Of a DNA stretch of 42,702 bases, positions 9,632 to 20,325 are shown piece by piece. A program made the position numbers and the translations under genes. The notes beneath the pieces are model-generated. The model was not told where the DNA came from, made no database searches, and saw only the letters and a list, made by a program, of their open reading frames with translations. The DNA comes from Kluyvera sichuanensis (GTDB taxonomy: Bacteria > Pseudomonadota > Gammaproteobacteria > Enterobacterales > Enterobacteriaceae): the NCBI RefSeq assembly GCF_014218705.1, contig NZ_JABBJF010000038.1, positions 1-42,702 of the forward strand, read 5' to 3'. The stretch's first letter is position 1. Each line of letters begins with the position of its first letter.

Positions 9632-11614
9632 ATGAACCGTTTTATTAGGGTAGATAGCCAAAAATGCATTGGATGCAAGGCGTGTGAAGTAGCCTGTGTA
9701 ATGTCGCATAACGATGAGCAACATGTGCTGACTTCAGCGCAGTTTATTCCGCGCATTACGACCGTGAAGATGAATAATCAACGTGGGGCGGCAACCTGCC
9801 ACCACTGCGAAGATGCCCCCTGCGCCCGTAGCTGTCCGAACGGCGCGATACGTCAGAACGATGACGCCATTCTGGTCGATCAGGCAAAATGTATCGGCTG
9901 CAAATCCTGCGTGGTGGCCTGCCCGTTCGGCACCATGCAGATGGTGCTGACGCCAACCAAAGAGGGTCGCGTCAAAGCCAGCGCTCATAAATGCGATCTG
10001 TGCCATGACCGCGCGGCGGGTCCGGCGTGCGTGGAGAACTGCCCGGCAGATGCGCTGCAATTGATGACCAGCCAGCAGCTTACCGATATCGCTAAAAACC
10101 GCCGCCTGCAAACTGCCTGCCGGGAAGCGCAGCCATGGCACAGCGACAGCCGTGCCGTTGCCCCTGAGGTGCAGCGCAGCAAAGTTGAGCAGATGGCGCA
10201 GACGCCCGCACGCGGTGAGGCGGATAAGCTGAATATCGACGCCCGCAAAACTGGCTTTGCTGAAATCTATCTGCCGCTAAAAGAAGCGCAGGCGCAGCAG
10301 GCGGCTTCACGCTGCCTGACCTGCGGTGAACACAGCATTTGTGAATGGACCTGCCCGCTGCACAATCATATTCCGCAGTGGATTGAACGCGTGAACGCCG
10401 GGGATATCGACGCCGCAGTAGAACTGTCGCACCAAACCAACCCGCTTCCGGAAATTACTGGCCGCGTCTGTCCGCAGGACCGGCTGTGCGAAGGGGCCTG
10501 CACCATTCGTGACGAACACGGCGCGGTAACCATTGGCAATATCGAACGCTATATTTCTGACCGTGCACTGGCCAAAGGCTGGCGGCCTACGGTTGGTAAC
10601 GTTGCCAGCAGCGGTAAGCGGGTCGCCATTATCGGCGCTGGTCCGGCAGGGCTGGCGTGCGCCGATATCCTGGTGCGCCAGGGCGTGGAGCCAGTGGTGT
10701 TTGACCGTCACCCGGAAATTGGTGGCCTGCTGACTTTCGGCATTCCCTCCTTCAAGCTGGATAAATCGCTGATGGCGCGCCGCCGTGAGATCTTTACCGA
10801 GATGGGCATTCGCTTTGAGCTGAACTGCGAGATTGGTAAAGATATCGCGCTGGAGACGCTGCTGGCGGATTACGACGCGGTGTTTGTCGGCGTCGGAACC
10901 TATCGCTCGATGAAGGCCGATTTGCCGAATGAAGATGCGCCAGGGGTTTACGACGCACTTCCGTTCCTGATTGCTAATACCAAAAACGTGATGGGCATCG
11001 GTGAGCTACCTGACGAGCCTTACATCAATACCAAAGGGCTGAACGTGGTGGTGCTCGGCGGCGGTGATACGGCGATGGACTGCGTGCGTACCGCGCTGCG
11101 TCACGGTGCACAGAAGGTGACCTGCGCCTATCGTCGCGACGAAGCCAACATGCCGGGGTCGAAAAAAGAGGTGAAGAATGCCAAAGAAGAGGGGGCCGAG
11201 TTTGAGTTTAACGTTCAGCCGGTAACCCTCGAACTGGATGAGAAAGGTCACGTTTGCGGCATTCGCCTGCTGCGCACTCAGCTTGGTGAGCCGGATGCGC
11301 AGGGCCGTCGTCGGCCGATGCCTATCCCCGGCAGCGAGTTTGTGATGCCCGCCGATGCGGTGATTATGGCCTTTGGTTTCCATCCGCACAGCATGCCGTG
11401 GCTTAATGCTAAAGGTGTTGATGTCGACGACTGGGGGCGTATTCGCGCTAACGTCAATTCGCCTTACCGCTATCAGACCAGCAACCCGCAGATTTTTGCC
11501 GGTGGCGATGCGGTGCGCGGGGCCGATCTGGTGGTCACCGCGATGGCCGAAGGGCGGCACGCCGCACAGGGCATTCTCGACTGGCTGGGGGTAAAAAGCA
11601 TCCCTGCGCATTGA
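9632..11614 (+). CDS. aegA: AegA, iron-sulfur flavin oxidoreductase
   Basis: A 660-residue protein (E. coli AegA 659) that fuses a ferredoxin-like electron-transfer module to a glutamate-synthase-small-subunit-like flavoprotein. The N-terminal part (about residues 1-160) has several 4Fe-4S motifs: CIGCKACEVAC, CHHCEDAPCARSC, CIGCKSCVVACPF and CDLCHDR. The GltD-like part begins with another cysteine cluster (CLTCGEHSICEWTC). An FAD loop GAGPAGL follows at about residue 334 and an NADPH-type loop LGGGDTAMDC at about 475. In E. coli AegA is needed for anaerobic, formate-linked urate breakdown and is expressed without oxygen. I saw no canonical FNR site upstream. nudK follows 57 bp later. Confidence 0.95.
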   Translation: MNRFIRVDSQKCIGCKACEVACVMSHNDEQHVLTSAQFIPRITTVKMNNQRGAATCHHCEDAPCARSCPNGAIRQNDDAILVDQAKCIGCKSCVVACPFGTMQMVLTPTKEGRVKASAHKCDLCHDRAAGPACVENCPADALQLMTSQQLTDIAKNRRLQTACREAQPWHSDSRAVAPEVQRSKVEQMAQTPARGEADKLNIDARKTGFAEIYLPLKEAQAQQAASRCLTCGEHSICEWTCPLHNHIPQWIERVNAGDIDAAVELSHQTNPLPEITGRVCPQDRLCEGACTIRDEHGAVTIGNIERYISDRALAKGWRPTVGNVASSGKRVAIIGAGPAGLACADILVRQGVEPVVFDRHPEIGGLLTFGIPSFKLDKSLMARRREIFTEMGIRFELNCEIGKDIALETLLADYDAVFVGVGTYRSMKADLPNEDAPGVYDALPFLIANTKNVMGIGELPDEPYINTKGLNVVVLGGGDTAMDCVRTALRHGAQKVTCAYRRDEANMPGSKKEVKNAKEEGAEFEFNVQPVTLELDEKGHVCGIRLLRTQLGEPDAQGRRRPMPIPGSEFVMPADAVIMAFGFHPHSMPWLNAKGVDVDDWGRIRANVNSPYRYQTSNPQIFAGGDAVRGADLVVTAMAEGRHAAQGILDWLGVKSIPAH

Positions 11615-11622
11615 CGATAGCT

Positions 11623-11669
11623 GGGCTCGGCGGCGTAATATGTGCTATTCGTATTCCGCCGTGGAGCCC
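11623..11669 (+). promoter_or_regulatory. Leader hairpin covering the nudK ribosome binding site
   Basis: GGGCTCGGCGG (11623-11633) can pair with CCGCC-GTG-GAGCCC (11656-11669), a two-part stem of 5 and 6 bp with a 3-nt bulge. The right arm contains the nudK ribosome binding site (GTGGAG), so folding would hide it. Confidence 0.45.
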
Positions 11670-11671
11670 GC

Positions 11672-12250
11672 ATGTCCCTGAATATCACCGTTATCAAAGA
11701 TAAAATCCTCTCCGAAAACTACTTTATCCTGCGCAATATCACCTACAACTTAACCCAGCGAAACGGTGAGGTCGTCCAGCATAAGCGCGAAGTGTACGAT
11801 CGCGGCAACGGCGCGACGGTGCTGCTGTATAACCGCCAGAAACAGAGCGTGGTGCTGGTGCGCCAGTTTCGCGTCGCCACCTGGGTTAACGGTAATATCG
11901 ACGGTATGTTGATTGAAACCTGCGCGGGCCTGCTGGACGATGACGAGCCGGAAGCCTGCATCCGTAAAGAGGCGATTGAGGAGACCGGCTACCAGGTCAG
12001 CAACGTGCGTAAAGTGTTCCAGCTGTATATGTCACCAGGCGGCGTTACCGAAATCGTCCACTTCTTTATCGCCGAGTATGACGAACGTCTGCGGCAGAAT
12101 GACGGCGGTGGGGTGGAAGATGAAGATATCGACGTGCTGGAGCTGCCGTTTACGCAGGCAATTGAGATGATTCGTTGTGGCGGAATTTGCGACGGTAAGA
12201 CGGTGATTTTGCTCCAGTATCTGCAAAACTCCGGCCTTATGGCGCAATAA
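11672..12250 (+). CDS. nudK: NudK, GDP-mannose pyrophosphatase (Nudix hydrolase)
   Basis: A 192-residue protein (E. coli NudK 191). It hydrolyses GDP-mannose and other sugar nucleotides to the sugar phosphate and nucleoside monophosphate. The Nudix helix is visible as [20 protein letters not shown] followed by TGY, with the metal-binding acidic pair in KEAIEETGY at about residues 107-115. The conserved [13 protein letters not shown] stretch that follows is typical of the ADP-ribose/GDP-mannose subgroup. The ATG at 11672 fits the E. coli N-terminus and has GGAG 6 nt upstream; an in-frame ATG at 11642 is less likely. aegA is upstream and ypfG downstream, in the E. coli order. Confidence 0.94.
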   Translation: MSLNITVIKDKILSENYFILRNITYNLTQRNGEVVQHKREVYDRGNGATVLLYNRQKQSVVLVRQFRVATWVNGNIDGMLIETCAGLLDDDEPEACIRKEAIEETGYQVSNVRKVFQLYMSPGGVTEIVHFFIAEYDERLRQNDGGGVEDEDIDVLELPFTQAIEMIRCGGICDGKTVILLQYLQNSGLMAQ

Positions 12251-12352
12251 GGGACAATGCTCAATCCGATAAATCCGATTGAGCCTTGCCGCTTCGATAG
12301 TGAAGATACCCCCAGTATGCTGATGCTTTTTTCTTCTGGGGTTGTACCGTCC

Positions 12353-13402
12353 ATGCGTTACCACGTTCTCCTGTTTTTCTTCTGCATCGGGTGGCTCCCG
12401 ACGTCGGTGACGTGGGCCGCGCCAGCGCAGCAGCTGTTTTCCGACTGGTTAGTGACCTGTAATAACCAGAATTTCTGCGTCACCCGCAACGTGGGTCTGC
12501 ACCACGGTCTGGTGATGACGTTAAGCCGTAGCGCCGGAGCGCACACCGATGCGCAGCTGCGTATTGAGCTGGGCGGTCTGGTGAACCCGGTTGCCGCCGT
12601 TCCGGCGATTGAGCCGCGGCTGCTGCTGGACGGCAAACCGTTGAAGCTTTCCGGCGAACATTGGAAGGTGCAGCCTAAACTGCTCACCACCGGCGATAGC
12701 GTCACCATTGATGCGTTTCTCCAGCAGGTTCAGGATGCCGATGCGATTACGCTGGATAAAGGCGTGCAGGTGATGTCGCTGAAGGGGCTGAAGGCCGCGC
12801 TGCTGTTTATCGACGCTCAGCAAAAGCGCGTGGGTAATGAAACCGCATGGGTTCGCAAAGGTGACGAGCCGCCAATGAGCGTGCCGCCCGCACCGGCGCT
12901 GAAATCAGCGGTGAAAGCGATCCCCGCGCCCGTGCCGCTGAACCATGATGAGTACAACGATCTGCTCGACTTCGCCACCTGGCGCATGAACAACAACCAG
13001 TGCTCTCTGGACCCTATCCGTCGCGAAGTGTGGGTCACCGCCTTAAGCGATGATAAAGCGCTGATCATGACCAGCTGCGAATCCGGCGCCTATAACACCA
13101 TCTATCTTGCCTGGCTGGTATCGCGTCAGAAGCCGTTCATCACTACGCCAATACGTCTGCGCCTGCCGTTCTTGCCTGCCGGTAGCGATAGCCGTGATAT
13201 TGAGTTGGTCAATCTGACCTTCAATGAAAATTCCCGGGAGCTGGTGACGCTGGATAAAGGCCGTGGTCTGGGCGACTGTGGCGTGCAAACGCGCTGGCGC
13301 TACGACGGCCAACGCTTCCGCCTGGTGCGCTATGCCGCGCAGCCGGAATGCGACAGCTGGCAGAACGCGGATGCATGGGCGACGCAGTGGGTCTCCGGTT
13401 AA
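12353..13402 (+). CDS. ypfG: YpfG, DUF1176 periplasmic protein
   Basis: A 349-residue protein (E. coli YpfG 347). A cleavable signal peptide is clear: hydrophobic core LLFFFCIGWL and a probable cut after SVTWA before APAQQLFSDW. The mature part matches the DUF1176 family, with conserved cysteines (TCNNQNFCV, CSLDPIRREV, SCESGAYN, DCGVQTRWRY) that probably form disulfides in the periplasm. The function is unknown. The ATG at 12353 is chosen because it gives the signal peptide; the nearest purine-rich stretch (CTGGGG, 12336-12341) is rather far upstream and can pair with CCCCAG at 12310-12315. The stop codon overlaps the stop of the convergent EthD-domain gene in the shared tetramer TTAA. Confidence 0.9.
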   Translation: MRYHVLLFFFCIGWLPTSVTWAAPAQQLFSDWLVTCNNQNFCVTRNVGLHHGLVMTLSRSAGAHTDAQLRIELGGLVNPVAAVPAIEPRLLLDGKPLKLSGEHWKVQPKLLTTGDSVTIDAFLQQVQDADAITLDKGVQVMSLKGLKAALLFIDAQQKRVGNETAWVRKGDEPPMSVPPAPALKSAVKAIPAPVPLNHDEYNDLLDFATWRMNNNQCSLDPIRREVWVTALSDDKALIMTSCESGAYNTIYLAWLVSRQKPFITTPIRLRLPFLPAGSDSRDIELVNLTFNENSRELVTLDKGRGLGDCGVQTRWRYDGQRFRLVRYAAQPECDSWQNADAWATQWVSG

Positions 13403-13725
13403 CGCTTTCTGATTTCCGTAATATAGGTAACGGCTACGTGAGCGGCAAAGTTCGGCACGTCGTCGAACGCCTCCTGACCCACCGGGGAAGCAAAGGCCGC
13501 CATTGCATCCTCCAGTGAATCAAACCACAGCTCGGAAAAACCGTCGATCGGTGAGTCAGGGTAGACGCGGCGATCGATAGGATTCAGCACATACCCGCGC
13601 AGACCCGGCAGTGCCAGGGCAATCTTGCTGTGCACGGCCTGCCAGTGGGCGACAAATTCTTCAAAACTCTGCGTCTCTTTTTTCGTCACCAGACCGACGT
13701 GTTTAAAACCGTTTACCGTCGTCAT
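13399..13725 (-). CDS. EthD-domain (dimeric alpha/beta barrel) protein
   Basis: A 108-residue protein starting MTTVNGFKHVGLV. The pattern of a first beta strand, then FEEFVAHWQAVHSKIA, then GLRGYVLN and GFSELWFDSLEDAMAAF is that of the EthD family, small ferredoxin-like-fold proteins that dimerise into a barrel. Members include accessory proteins of ring-degradation pathways and small monooxygenase or isomerase-like proteins; the reaction here is not predictable. It is transcribed divergently from a LysR-type regulator 215 bp away, the usual layout of a regulator and its target. The E. coli position holds talA-tktB instead, so this pair is accessory relative to E. coli. Confidence 0.82.
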   Translation of the reverse strand: MTTVNGFKHVGLVTKKETQSFEEFVAHWQAVHSKIALALPGLRGYVLNPIDRRVYPDSPIDGFSELWFDSLEDAMAAFASPVGQEAFDDVPNFAAHVAVTYITEIRKR

Positions 13726-13801
13726 AATGTTCTCCAGCTTATCAACGTAATGATTAATTTAACGATTCAGGATGATGGCTTAACAGGCCTGTTTTGCCGC
13801 A

Positions 13802-13820
13802 TGATGGCGATTCGTCATCA
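13802..13820. promoter_or_regulatory. Candidate operator between the EthD and LysR genes
   Basis: An imperfect dyad TGATG-N9-CATCA lies in the divergent intergenic region. LysR-type regulators bind dyads of this sort, but the arms are only 5 bp, so this is weak. Confidence 0.25.
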
Positions 13821-13940
13821 CGCTGAATACTATGATTGATTTTATTCTGACGATAAATGGGGTTTTAGTTGCTTCTTTGTAGACATAAATTCTCCAATAC
13901 GCTACAGCTTGAGGGGACTTAATTCCGTGGACGTAGAACG

Positions 13941-14852
13941 ATGCGAAAAACCGACAACCTCGGCGGGATCACCGCTTTTGTGACAACGGCACAGCAGGGC
14001 AGCTTTACCGCCGCTGCAGAGCAGTTGGGGCTGACCAAATCGGCGGTGGGCAAGAGCGTGAGCCGTCTTGAAGCGCGCCTTGGGCTAACGCTGTTTCAGC
14101 GTTCTACCCGCCGCCTGAGCCTGACCCCCGACGGCGAAGCCTTCCTTTCGCGCTGTCAGCAGGCGATCGATATTCTTGAGCAGGCGGAAGCTGAGCTCAC
14201 TTCGCACGTGATTCATCCGTCCGGTCGGCTGAGGGTTGATCTACCGTCGGCTTTTGGCCGCCAGCGCGTGCTGCCGATCCTGCTAGCCATTACCCAACGC
14301 TATCCTGAACTGTCGCTGACGGTGACCTTCAGCGAGCGCTTTGTTGACCTGATTGAAGAGGGGATTGATCTGGTGGTGCGCATCGGTGAATTGGCCGACA
14401 GCAGCGGGCTGGTCGCTCGACGACTGACGACGCAGAAGCTGGTTATCTGCGCGGCCCCGGCCTATCTGGCGGCATTCGGCGAGCCGCTGAGCGCAGAAGC
14501 GCTGGCTCACCATCGCTGCGTGGTCGGTTTTCGGCGGAATCAGCCGATTTCGTGGCTGCTAAAATCGGCGGACGGGAGGGTAACGCGCTTCACGCCGCCG
14601 CCAACCTTTGAGATGGCCGACAGTGATGCCATGCTGACGGCAACGCTTGCCGGCTGCGGGCTCTCGCAGCTGCCGCGCTGGTTGGTGGCAGACGCGCTGG
14701 CACAAGGATTGCTGGTTGAAGTCTTGGCGGAAAGCGCGGGCGCGGAGATGCCCATCAGCGCCATCTGGCCGAAGAATCGCCAGCTGTTGCCGAAGATTCG
14801 CTATGCGGTGGATGAGCTGGTGCGGGCGGGTCAGGAGGGGCGGTTGGATTAA
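13941..14852 (+). CDS. LysR-family transcriptional regulator
   Basis: A 303-residue protein with the full LysR-type layout. The winged helix-turn-helix covers about residues 9-68, with the recognition region FTAAAEQLGLTKSAVGKSVSRLE. A linker helix follows, then a two-lobed effector domain at about 90-295 of the CrgA/YafC-like subgroup that begins GRLRVDLPSAFGR. It is divergent from the EthD-domain gene, which is its most likely target. I do not recognise a named E. coli orthologue. The ATG at 13941 has no strong ribosome binding site (GAGGGG lies about 25 nt upstream), but it starts exactly where the family N-terminus is expected. Confidence 0.9.
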   Translation: MRKTDNLGGITAFVTTAQQGSFTAAAEQLGLTKSAVGKSVSRLEARLGLTLFQRSTRRLSLTPDGEAFLSRCQQAIDILEQAEAELTSHVIHPSGRLRVDLPSAFGRQRVLPILLAITQRYPELSLTVTFSERFVDLIEEGIDLVVRIGELADSSGLVARRLTTQKLVICAAPAYLAAFGEPLSAEALAHHRCVVGFRRNQPISWLLKSADGRVTRFTPPPTFEMADSDAMLTATLAGCGLSQLPRWLVADALAQGLLVEVLAESAGAEMPISAIWPKNRQLLPKIRYAVDELVRAGQEGRLD

Positions 14853-14854
14853 GC

Positions 14855-14874
14855 CCATAACGATTTGGTTATGG
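14855..14874. other. Stem-loop after the LysR gene
   Basis: CCATAAC-GATTTG-GTTATGG forms a 7-bp perfect stem just after the LysR gene stop codon. There is no T-run, so it is not a classical terminator. It may mark or protect the 3' end of the mRNA. Confidence 0.35.
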
Positions 14875-14979
14875 CGAACATAACGAAAAAGCATAGATGG
14901 AAATCATGATCTTGCTACCGATAGTTGATAACATGCGAGCAATAAATCAATAACAAAGCAAAGCGTGTTCGCAAGAGTA

Positions 14980-15041
14980 TGGCGGCCTTCAAAGTTTGCC
15001 GGGCTGCCAAAGGCGATACTAGGCGCTTCCTTCGGGAGTGC
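14980..15041 (+). promoter_or_regulatory. Two stem-loops in the maeB leader
   Basis: TGGCGGC (14980-14986) pairs with GCTGCCA (15003-15009) with one G-U pair. GCGCTTCC (15023-15030) pairs with GGGAGTGC (15034-15041) across a TTC loop, with two G-U pairs. Both lie within 120 nt upstream of the maeB start. G-U wobble pairs suggest they act as RNA rather than as DNA operators. Confidence 0.4.
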
Positions 15042-15097
15042 ATCAGGAACGTAATTGCGCTTCACCTTTTTAGTTCGATACGTGAAAGGAACCCTAA

Positions 15098-17377
15098 ATG
15101 GACGACCAATTAAAACAAAGTGCCCTCGATTTCCATGAATTCCCTATCCCAGGAAAAATTCAAGTCTCCCCGACTAAGCCGCTGGCAACGCAGCGCGACC
15201 TTGCGCTGGCCTACTCTCCTGGCGTAGCGGCGCCGTGTCTGGAAATCGAAAAAGACCCGCTGGCGGCGTACAAATATACGGCGCGCGGCAACCTGGTGGC
15301 AGTGGTATCAAACGGTACCGCGGTACTCGGGTTGGGGAATATCGGCGCGCTCGCCGGTAAACCCGTAATGGAAGGCAAGGGCGTTTTGTTCAAGAAGTTC
15401 GCCGGTATTGATGTTTTCGACATCGAGGTGGACGAAACCAACCCTGACAAATTTATCGACGTGGTTGCCGCACTGGAGCCAACCTTCGGCGGCATCAACC
15501 TGGAAGATATCAAAGCACCGGAATGTTTCTACATTGAGCAGAAACTGCGTGAACGTATGAACATTCCTGTGTTCCATGACGATCAGCACGGTACGGCTAT
15601 CATCAGCACCGCAGCTATCCTCAATGGCCTGCGCGTCGTCGAGAAAAATATCTCCGACGTTCGCATGGTGGTTTCCGGCGCGGGCGCGGCGGCAATCGCC
15701 TGTATGAACCTGCTGGTGGCACTGGGGATGCAGAAACACAACATCGTGGTCTGCGACTCGAAGGGCGTGATTTACGAAGGCCGCGAGCCGAATATGGCGG
15801 AAACCAAAGCCGCTTATGCGGTAAAAGATGACGGTAAACGCAGCCTCGACGACGTGATTGCCGATGCCGATATCTTCCTTGGCTGCTCCGGCCCGAAAGT
15901 GCTGACTCAGGAGATGGTCAAGAAGATGGCGCGTGCGCCGATGATTCTGGCGCTGGCCAACCCCGAGCCGGAAATTCTGCCGCCGCTGGCAAAAGAAGTG
16001 CGTCCGGATGCGATTATCTGTACCGGCCGTTCAGACTACCCGAACCAGGTCAACAACGTGCTGTGCTTCCCGTTCATCTTCCGCGGCGCGCTGGACGTTG
16101 GCGCAACGGCGATTAACGAAGAGATGAAGCTGGCGGCAGTCCACGCGATTGCTGAACTGGCGCACGCCGAGCAGAGCGAAGTGGTGGCCTCCGCCTACGG
16201 TGACCAGGACCTGAGCTTTGGCCCGGAATATATTATTCCTAAGCCGTTCGATCCGCGTCTGATCGTCAAGATCGCCCCTGCGGTAGCGAAAGCGGCGATG
16301 GACTCCGGCGTGGCGAATCGTCCGATTGCCGATTTTGATGCCTACATCGAAAAACTGAGCGAGTTCGTCTACAAAACCAACCTGTTCATGAAGCCGATTT
16401 TCTCTCAGGCGCGTAAAGAGCCGAAGCGTATCGTGTTGGCAGAAGGGGAAGATAACCGCGTACTGCACGCCACGCAGGAGCTGATCACGCTGGGTCTGGC
16501 GAAGCCGATTCTGATTGGTCGCCCAAGCGTCATTGAAATGCGCCTGCAGAAGCTGGGGCTGCAAATCAAAGCGGGCGTAGACTTCGAAATCGTTAACAAC
16601 GAATCGGACCCGCGCTTTAAAGAGTACTGGCAGGAATACTACAACCTGATGAAGCGCCGCGGCATCACTCAGGAGCAGGCGCAGCGTGAAATGCGCAGCA
16701 ACACCACCGCGATTGGCTCCATTATGGTGCTGCGCGGCGAAGCTGACGGCATGATCTGCGGCACCATTGGCGACTACCACGAGCACTTTAGCGCCGTACA
16801 GCCGCTGTTTGGCTACCGTGAAGGCGTTCATACCGCTGGTGCTATGAACGCACTGCTGCTGCCAAGCGGCAACACCTTTATTGCCGATACCTACGTCAAC
16901 AACGATCCGACGCCGGAGCAGATTGCTGAAATCACCCTGATGGCGGCTGAAAGCGTACGTCGTTTCGGTATCGAACCGCGCGTGGCGCTGCTGTCACACT
17001 CTCACTTTGGCTCGTCCGACTGCCCGTCAGCCAGCAAAATGCGTGATGCGCTGGAGCTGGTGAAGGCGCGTGATCCTGAGTTGATGATTGACGGTGAGAT
17101 GCACGGCGATGCTGCGCTGGTGGAAAGCATCCGTAATGATCGTATGCCGGACAGCCCGCTGAAAGGCTCCGCGAACATTCTGGTGATGCCAAATATGGAA
17201 GCGGCGCGCATCAGCTACAACCTGCTGCGCGTATCCAGCTCTGAAGGGGTAACCGTGGGGCCAGTGCTGATGGGGGTATCGAAGCCGGTACATATCCTGA
17301 CGCCAATCGCTTCCGTTCGCCGTATCGTTAACATGGTGGCGCTGGCGGTAGCCGAAGCGCAAACCCAGCCGCTGTAA
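15098..17377 (+). CDS. maeB: NADP-dependent malic enzyme MaeB
   Basis: A 759-residue protein, identical in length to E. coli MaeB. It oxidatively decarboxylates malate to pyruvate and makes NADPH, feeding gluconeogenesis and lipid synthesis during growth on C4 acids or acetate. The malic-enzyme half spans about residues 1-425: the active-site stretch [11 protein letters not shown], a nucleotide-binding loop [13 protein letters not shown] and the conserved [10 protein letters not shown]. The C-terminal half (about 430-759) is a phosphotransacetylase-like domain that is catalytically silent but carries acetyl-CoA feedback inhibition in E. coli. The start has AAAGGAAC just upstream. It stands alone, with a structured leader before it and a hairpin after it. 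The eut operon that separates maeB from hemF in E. coli is missing. Confidence 0.97.
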   Translation: MDDQLKQSALDFHEFPIPGKIQVSPTKPLATQRDLALAYSPGVAAPCLEIEKDPLAAYKYTARGNLVAVVSNGTAVLGLGNIGALAGKPVMEGKGVLFKKFAGIDVFDIEVDETNPDKFIDVVAALEPTFGGINLEDIKAPECFYIEQKLRERMNIPVFHDDQHGTAIISTAAILNGLRVVEKNISDVRMVVSGAGAAAIACMNLLVALGMQKHNIVVCDSKGVIYEGREPNMAETKAAYAVKDDGKRSLDDVIADADIFLGCSGPKVLTQEMVKKMARAPMILALANPEPEILPPLAKEVRPDAIICTGRSDYPNQVNNVLCFPFIFRGALDVGATAINEEMKLAAVHAIAELAHAEQSEVVASAYGDQDLSFGPEYIIPKPFDPRLIVKIAPAVAKAAMDSGVANRPIADFDAYIEKLSEFVYKTNLFMKPIFSQARKEPKRIVLAEGEDNRVLHATQELITLGLAKPILIGRPSVIEMRLQKLGLQIKAGVDFEIVNNESDPRFKEYWQEYYNLMKRRGITQEQAQREMRSNTTAIGSIMVLRGEADGMICGTIGDYHEHFSAVQPLFGYREGVHTAGAMNALLLPSGNTFIADTYVNNDPTPEQIAEITLMAAESVRRFGIEPRVALLSHSHFGSSDCPSASKMRDALELVKARDPELMIDGEMHGDAALVESIRNDRMPDSPLKGSANILVMPNMEAARISYNLLRVSSSEGVTVGPVLMGVSKPVHILTPIASVRRIVNMVALAVAEAQTQPL

Positions 17378-17385
17378 CAATGCAG

Positions 17386-17415
17386 CCCGGGCGAGGCGTT
17401 TACGCCGACCCCGGG
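17386..17415. repeat. REP-like hairpin between maeB and hemF
   Basis: A nested palindrome CCCGGG-CGA-GGCG-TTTA-CGCC-GAC-CCCGGG fills the 43-bp space between the convergent ends of maeB and hemF. It resembles a REP element and probably protects or terminates both transcripts. Confidence 0.65.
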
Positions 17416-17420
17416 TTAGC

Positions 17421-19189
<1,769 letters not shown>

Positions 19190-19402
19190 TCCGGCCTGAG
19201 TTGTAAAAACAAGAATCTATATGTTATATCGTATCGCGATTTCGGTTACGACTGTTCGTGATGAGAATTGTTTTACTTTTCATTTCAATACGTGTCTGTA
19301 CCGTATTATGCCATTTTTTTCACTGTGCCGCGTCAGATATTGGCTAAATTGCCCGTTCACGCCATAATCACTGTTTTTAAACCTGAAAAGGCGGGTAATA
19401 CC

Positions 19403-19828
19403 ATGGAGATACGCGTTTTTCGCCAGTCGGACTTTGAAGAGGTCATCACCCTGTGGGAGCGATGCGATCTACTGCGGCCGTGGAACGACCCAGAGATGGA
19501 CATCGAGCGCAAGGTAAACCACGACGTCAGCCTGTTCCTGGTCGCCGAAGTGAACGGTGAAGTTGTCGGCACCATTATGGGCGGTTACGACGGTCATCGT
19601 GGCTCCGCATATTATCTCGGCGTACACCCGGAATACCGGGGGCGCGGCATCGCCAATGCGCTGCTTAATCGCCTTGAGAAGAAGTTGATTGCCCGCGGCT
19701 GCCCGAAGATCCAGATTATGGTGCGCGAAGAAAACGACGTGGTGCTGGGGATGTACGAGCGTTTAGGCTATGAACACGCCGACGCACAAAGTTTAGGTAA
19801 GCGCCTGATAGAAGATGAAGAGTACTGA
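19403..19828 (+). CDS. ypeA: YpeA, GNAT-family acetyltransferase
   Basis: A 141-residue protein, matching E. coli YpeA in length and from MEIRVFRQ onward. The ATG at 19403, with AAGGCGGG upstream, is chosen over an in-frame ATG at 19268 because the extra residues are unlike any homologue. The GNAT fold is clear: the acetyl-CoA pyrophosphate loop YRGRGIAN at about residues 80-87, preceded by the beta4 strand YYLGVHPE. The substrate is unknown. Its last 14 bases overlap the start of yfeZ, so the two are co-translated. It is divergent from amiA, with about 210 bp of AT-rich promoter DNA between. Confidence 0.93.
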   Translation: MEIRVFRQSDFEEVITLWERCDLLRPWNDPEMDIERKVNHDVSLFLVAEVNGEVVGTIMGGYDGHRGSAYYLGVHPEYRGRGIANALLNRLEKKLIARGCPKIQIMVREENDVVLGMYERLGYEHADAQSLGKRLIEDEEY

Positions 19829-20264
19829 GTTTTCGCCCGCTGATTACGACCCGCAGGGCCGTCTGCGCCTGCCTTTCCTGTTCTGGTGCTTGCTGCTATT
19901 GCAGGCGCGGACGTGGGTACTGTTCCTGATGGCGGGCGCTTCGCGCGACCAGGGCGATGCGCTGCTGAATCTGTTTTATCCCGACCATAGCCTTTTCTGG
20001 ATAGGTCTGATCCCCGGCGTACCGGCGGTACTGGCTTTTTTGCTGAGCGGGCGGCGGCATCTGTATCCACGCCTATGGCAATGGCTGCGCCCGGTGCTGA
20101 TCTTCGCCCAACTGATTTTACTGCTCTGGCAGCCCTGTCTTTGGCTGAGCGGCGAAACGCTCTCTGGCATAGGCTTAAGTCTGTTTTTACTCGATATTTT
20201 TGCCTTATGGTGGCTTATCACCAACCGGCGTTTACACGCCTGTTTTACGGATGTCGCAGAATAG
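19815..20264 (+). CDS. yfeZ: YfeZ, DUF2919 inner-membrane protein
   Basis: A 149-residue protein (E. coli YfeZ about 151) of the DUF2919 family. Four hydrophobic stretches are visible at about residues 20-40, 55-75, 88-106 and 115-135, so it is a polytopic inner-membrane protein. The conserved N-terminal motif [14 protein letters not shown] is present. The function is unknown. It overlaps ypeA by 14 bp. A candidate sigma-E promoter for the next gene starts 2 bp after its stop codon. Confidence 0.88.
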   Translation: MKSTEFSPADYDPQGRLRLPFLFWCLLLLQARTWVLFLMAGASRDQGDALLNLFYPDHSLFWIGLIPGVPAVLAFLLSGRRHLYPRLWQWLRPVLIFAQLILLLWQPCLWLSGETLSGIGLSLFLLDIFALWWLITNRRLHACFTDVAE

Positions 20265-20266
20265 AC

Positions 20267-20294
20267 GGCACTTTTTGTGTTTACTGGACTCCAA
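20267..20294 (+). promoter_or_regulatory. Candidate sigma-E promoter of yfeY
   Basis: The -35 GGCACTT (consensus GGAACTT) and -10 TCCAA (sigma-E -10 elements are of the TCAAA/TCTGA type) are separated by 16 bp, with the -10 about 31 bp before the yfeY ATG. E. coli yfeY is an established RpoE-dependent lipoprotein gene, which makes the call plausible. Confidence 0.65.
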
Positions 20295-20325
20295 TAGGCC
20301 TGACTTGAAAATATAGGAAGTATCA

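Noticed and set aside
16031-16831. Minus-strand open frame of 266 codons
   Set aside because: It is antisense to maeB, with no start signal or known family.
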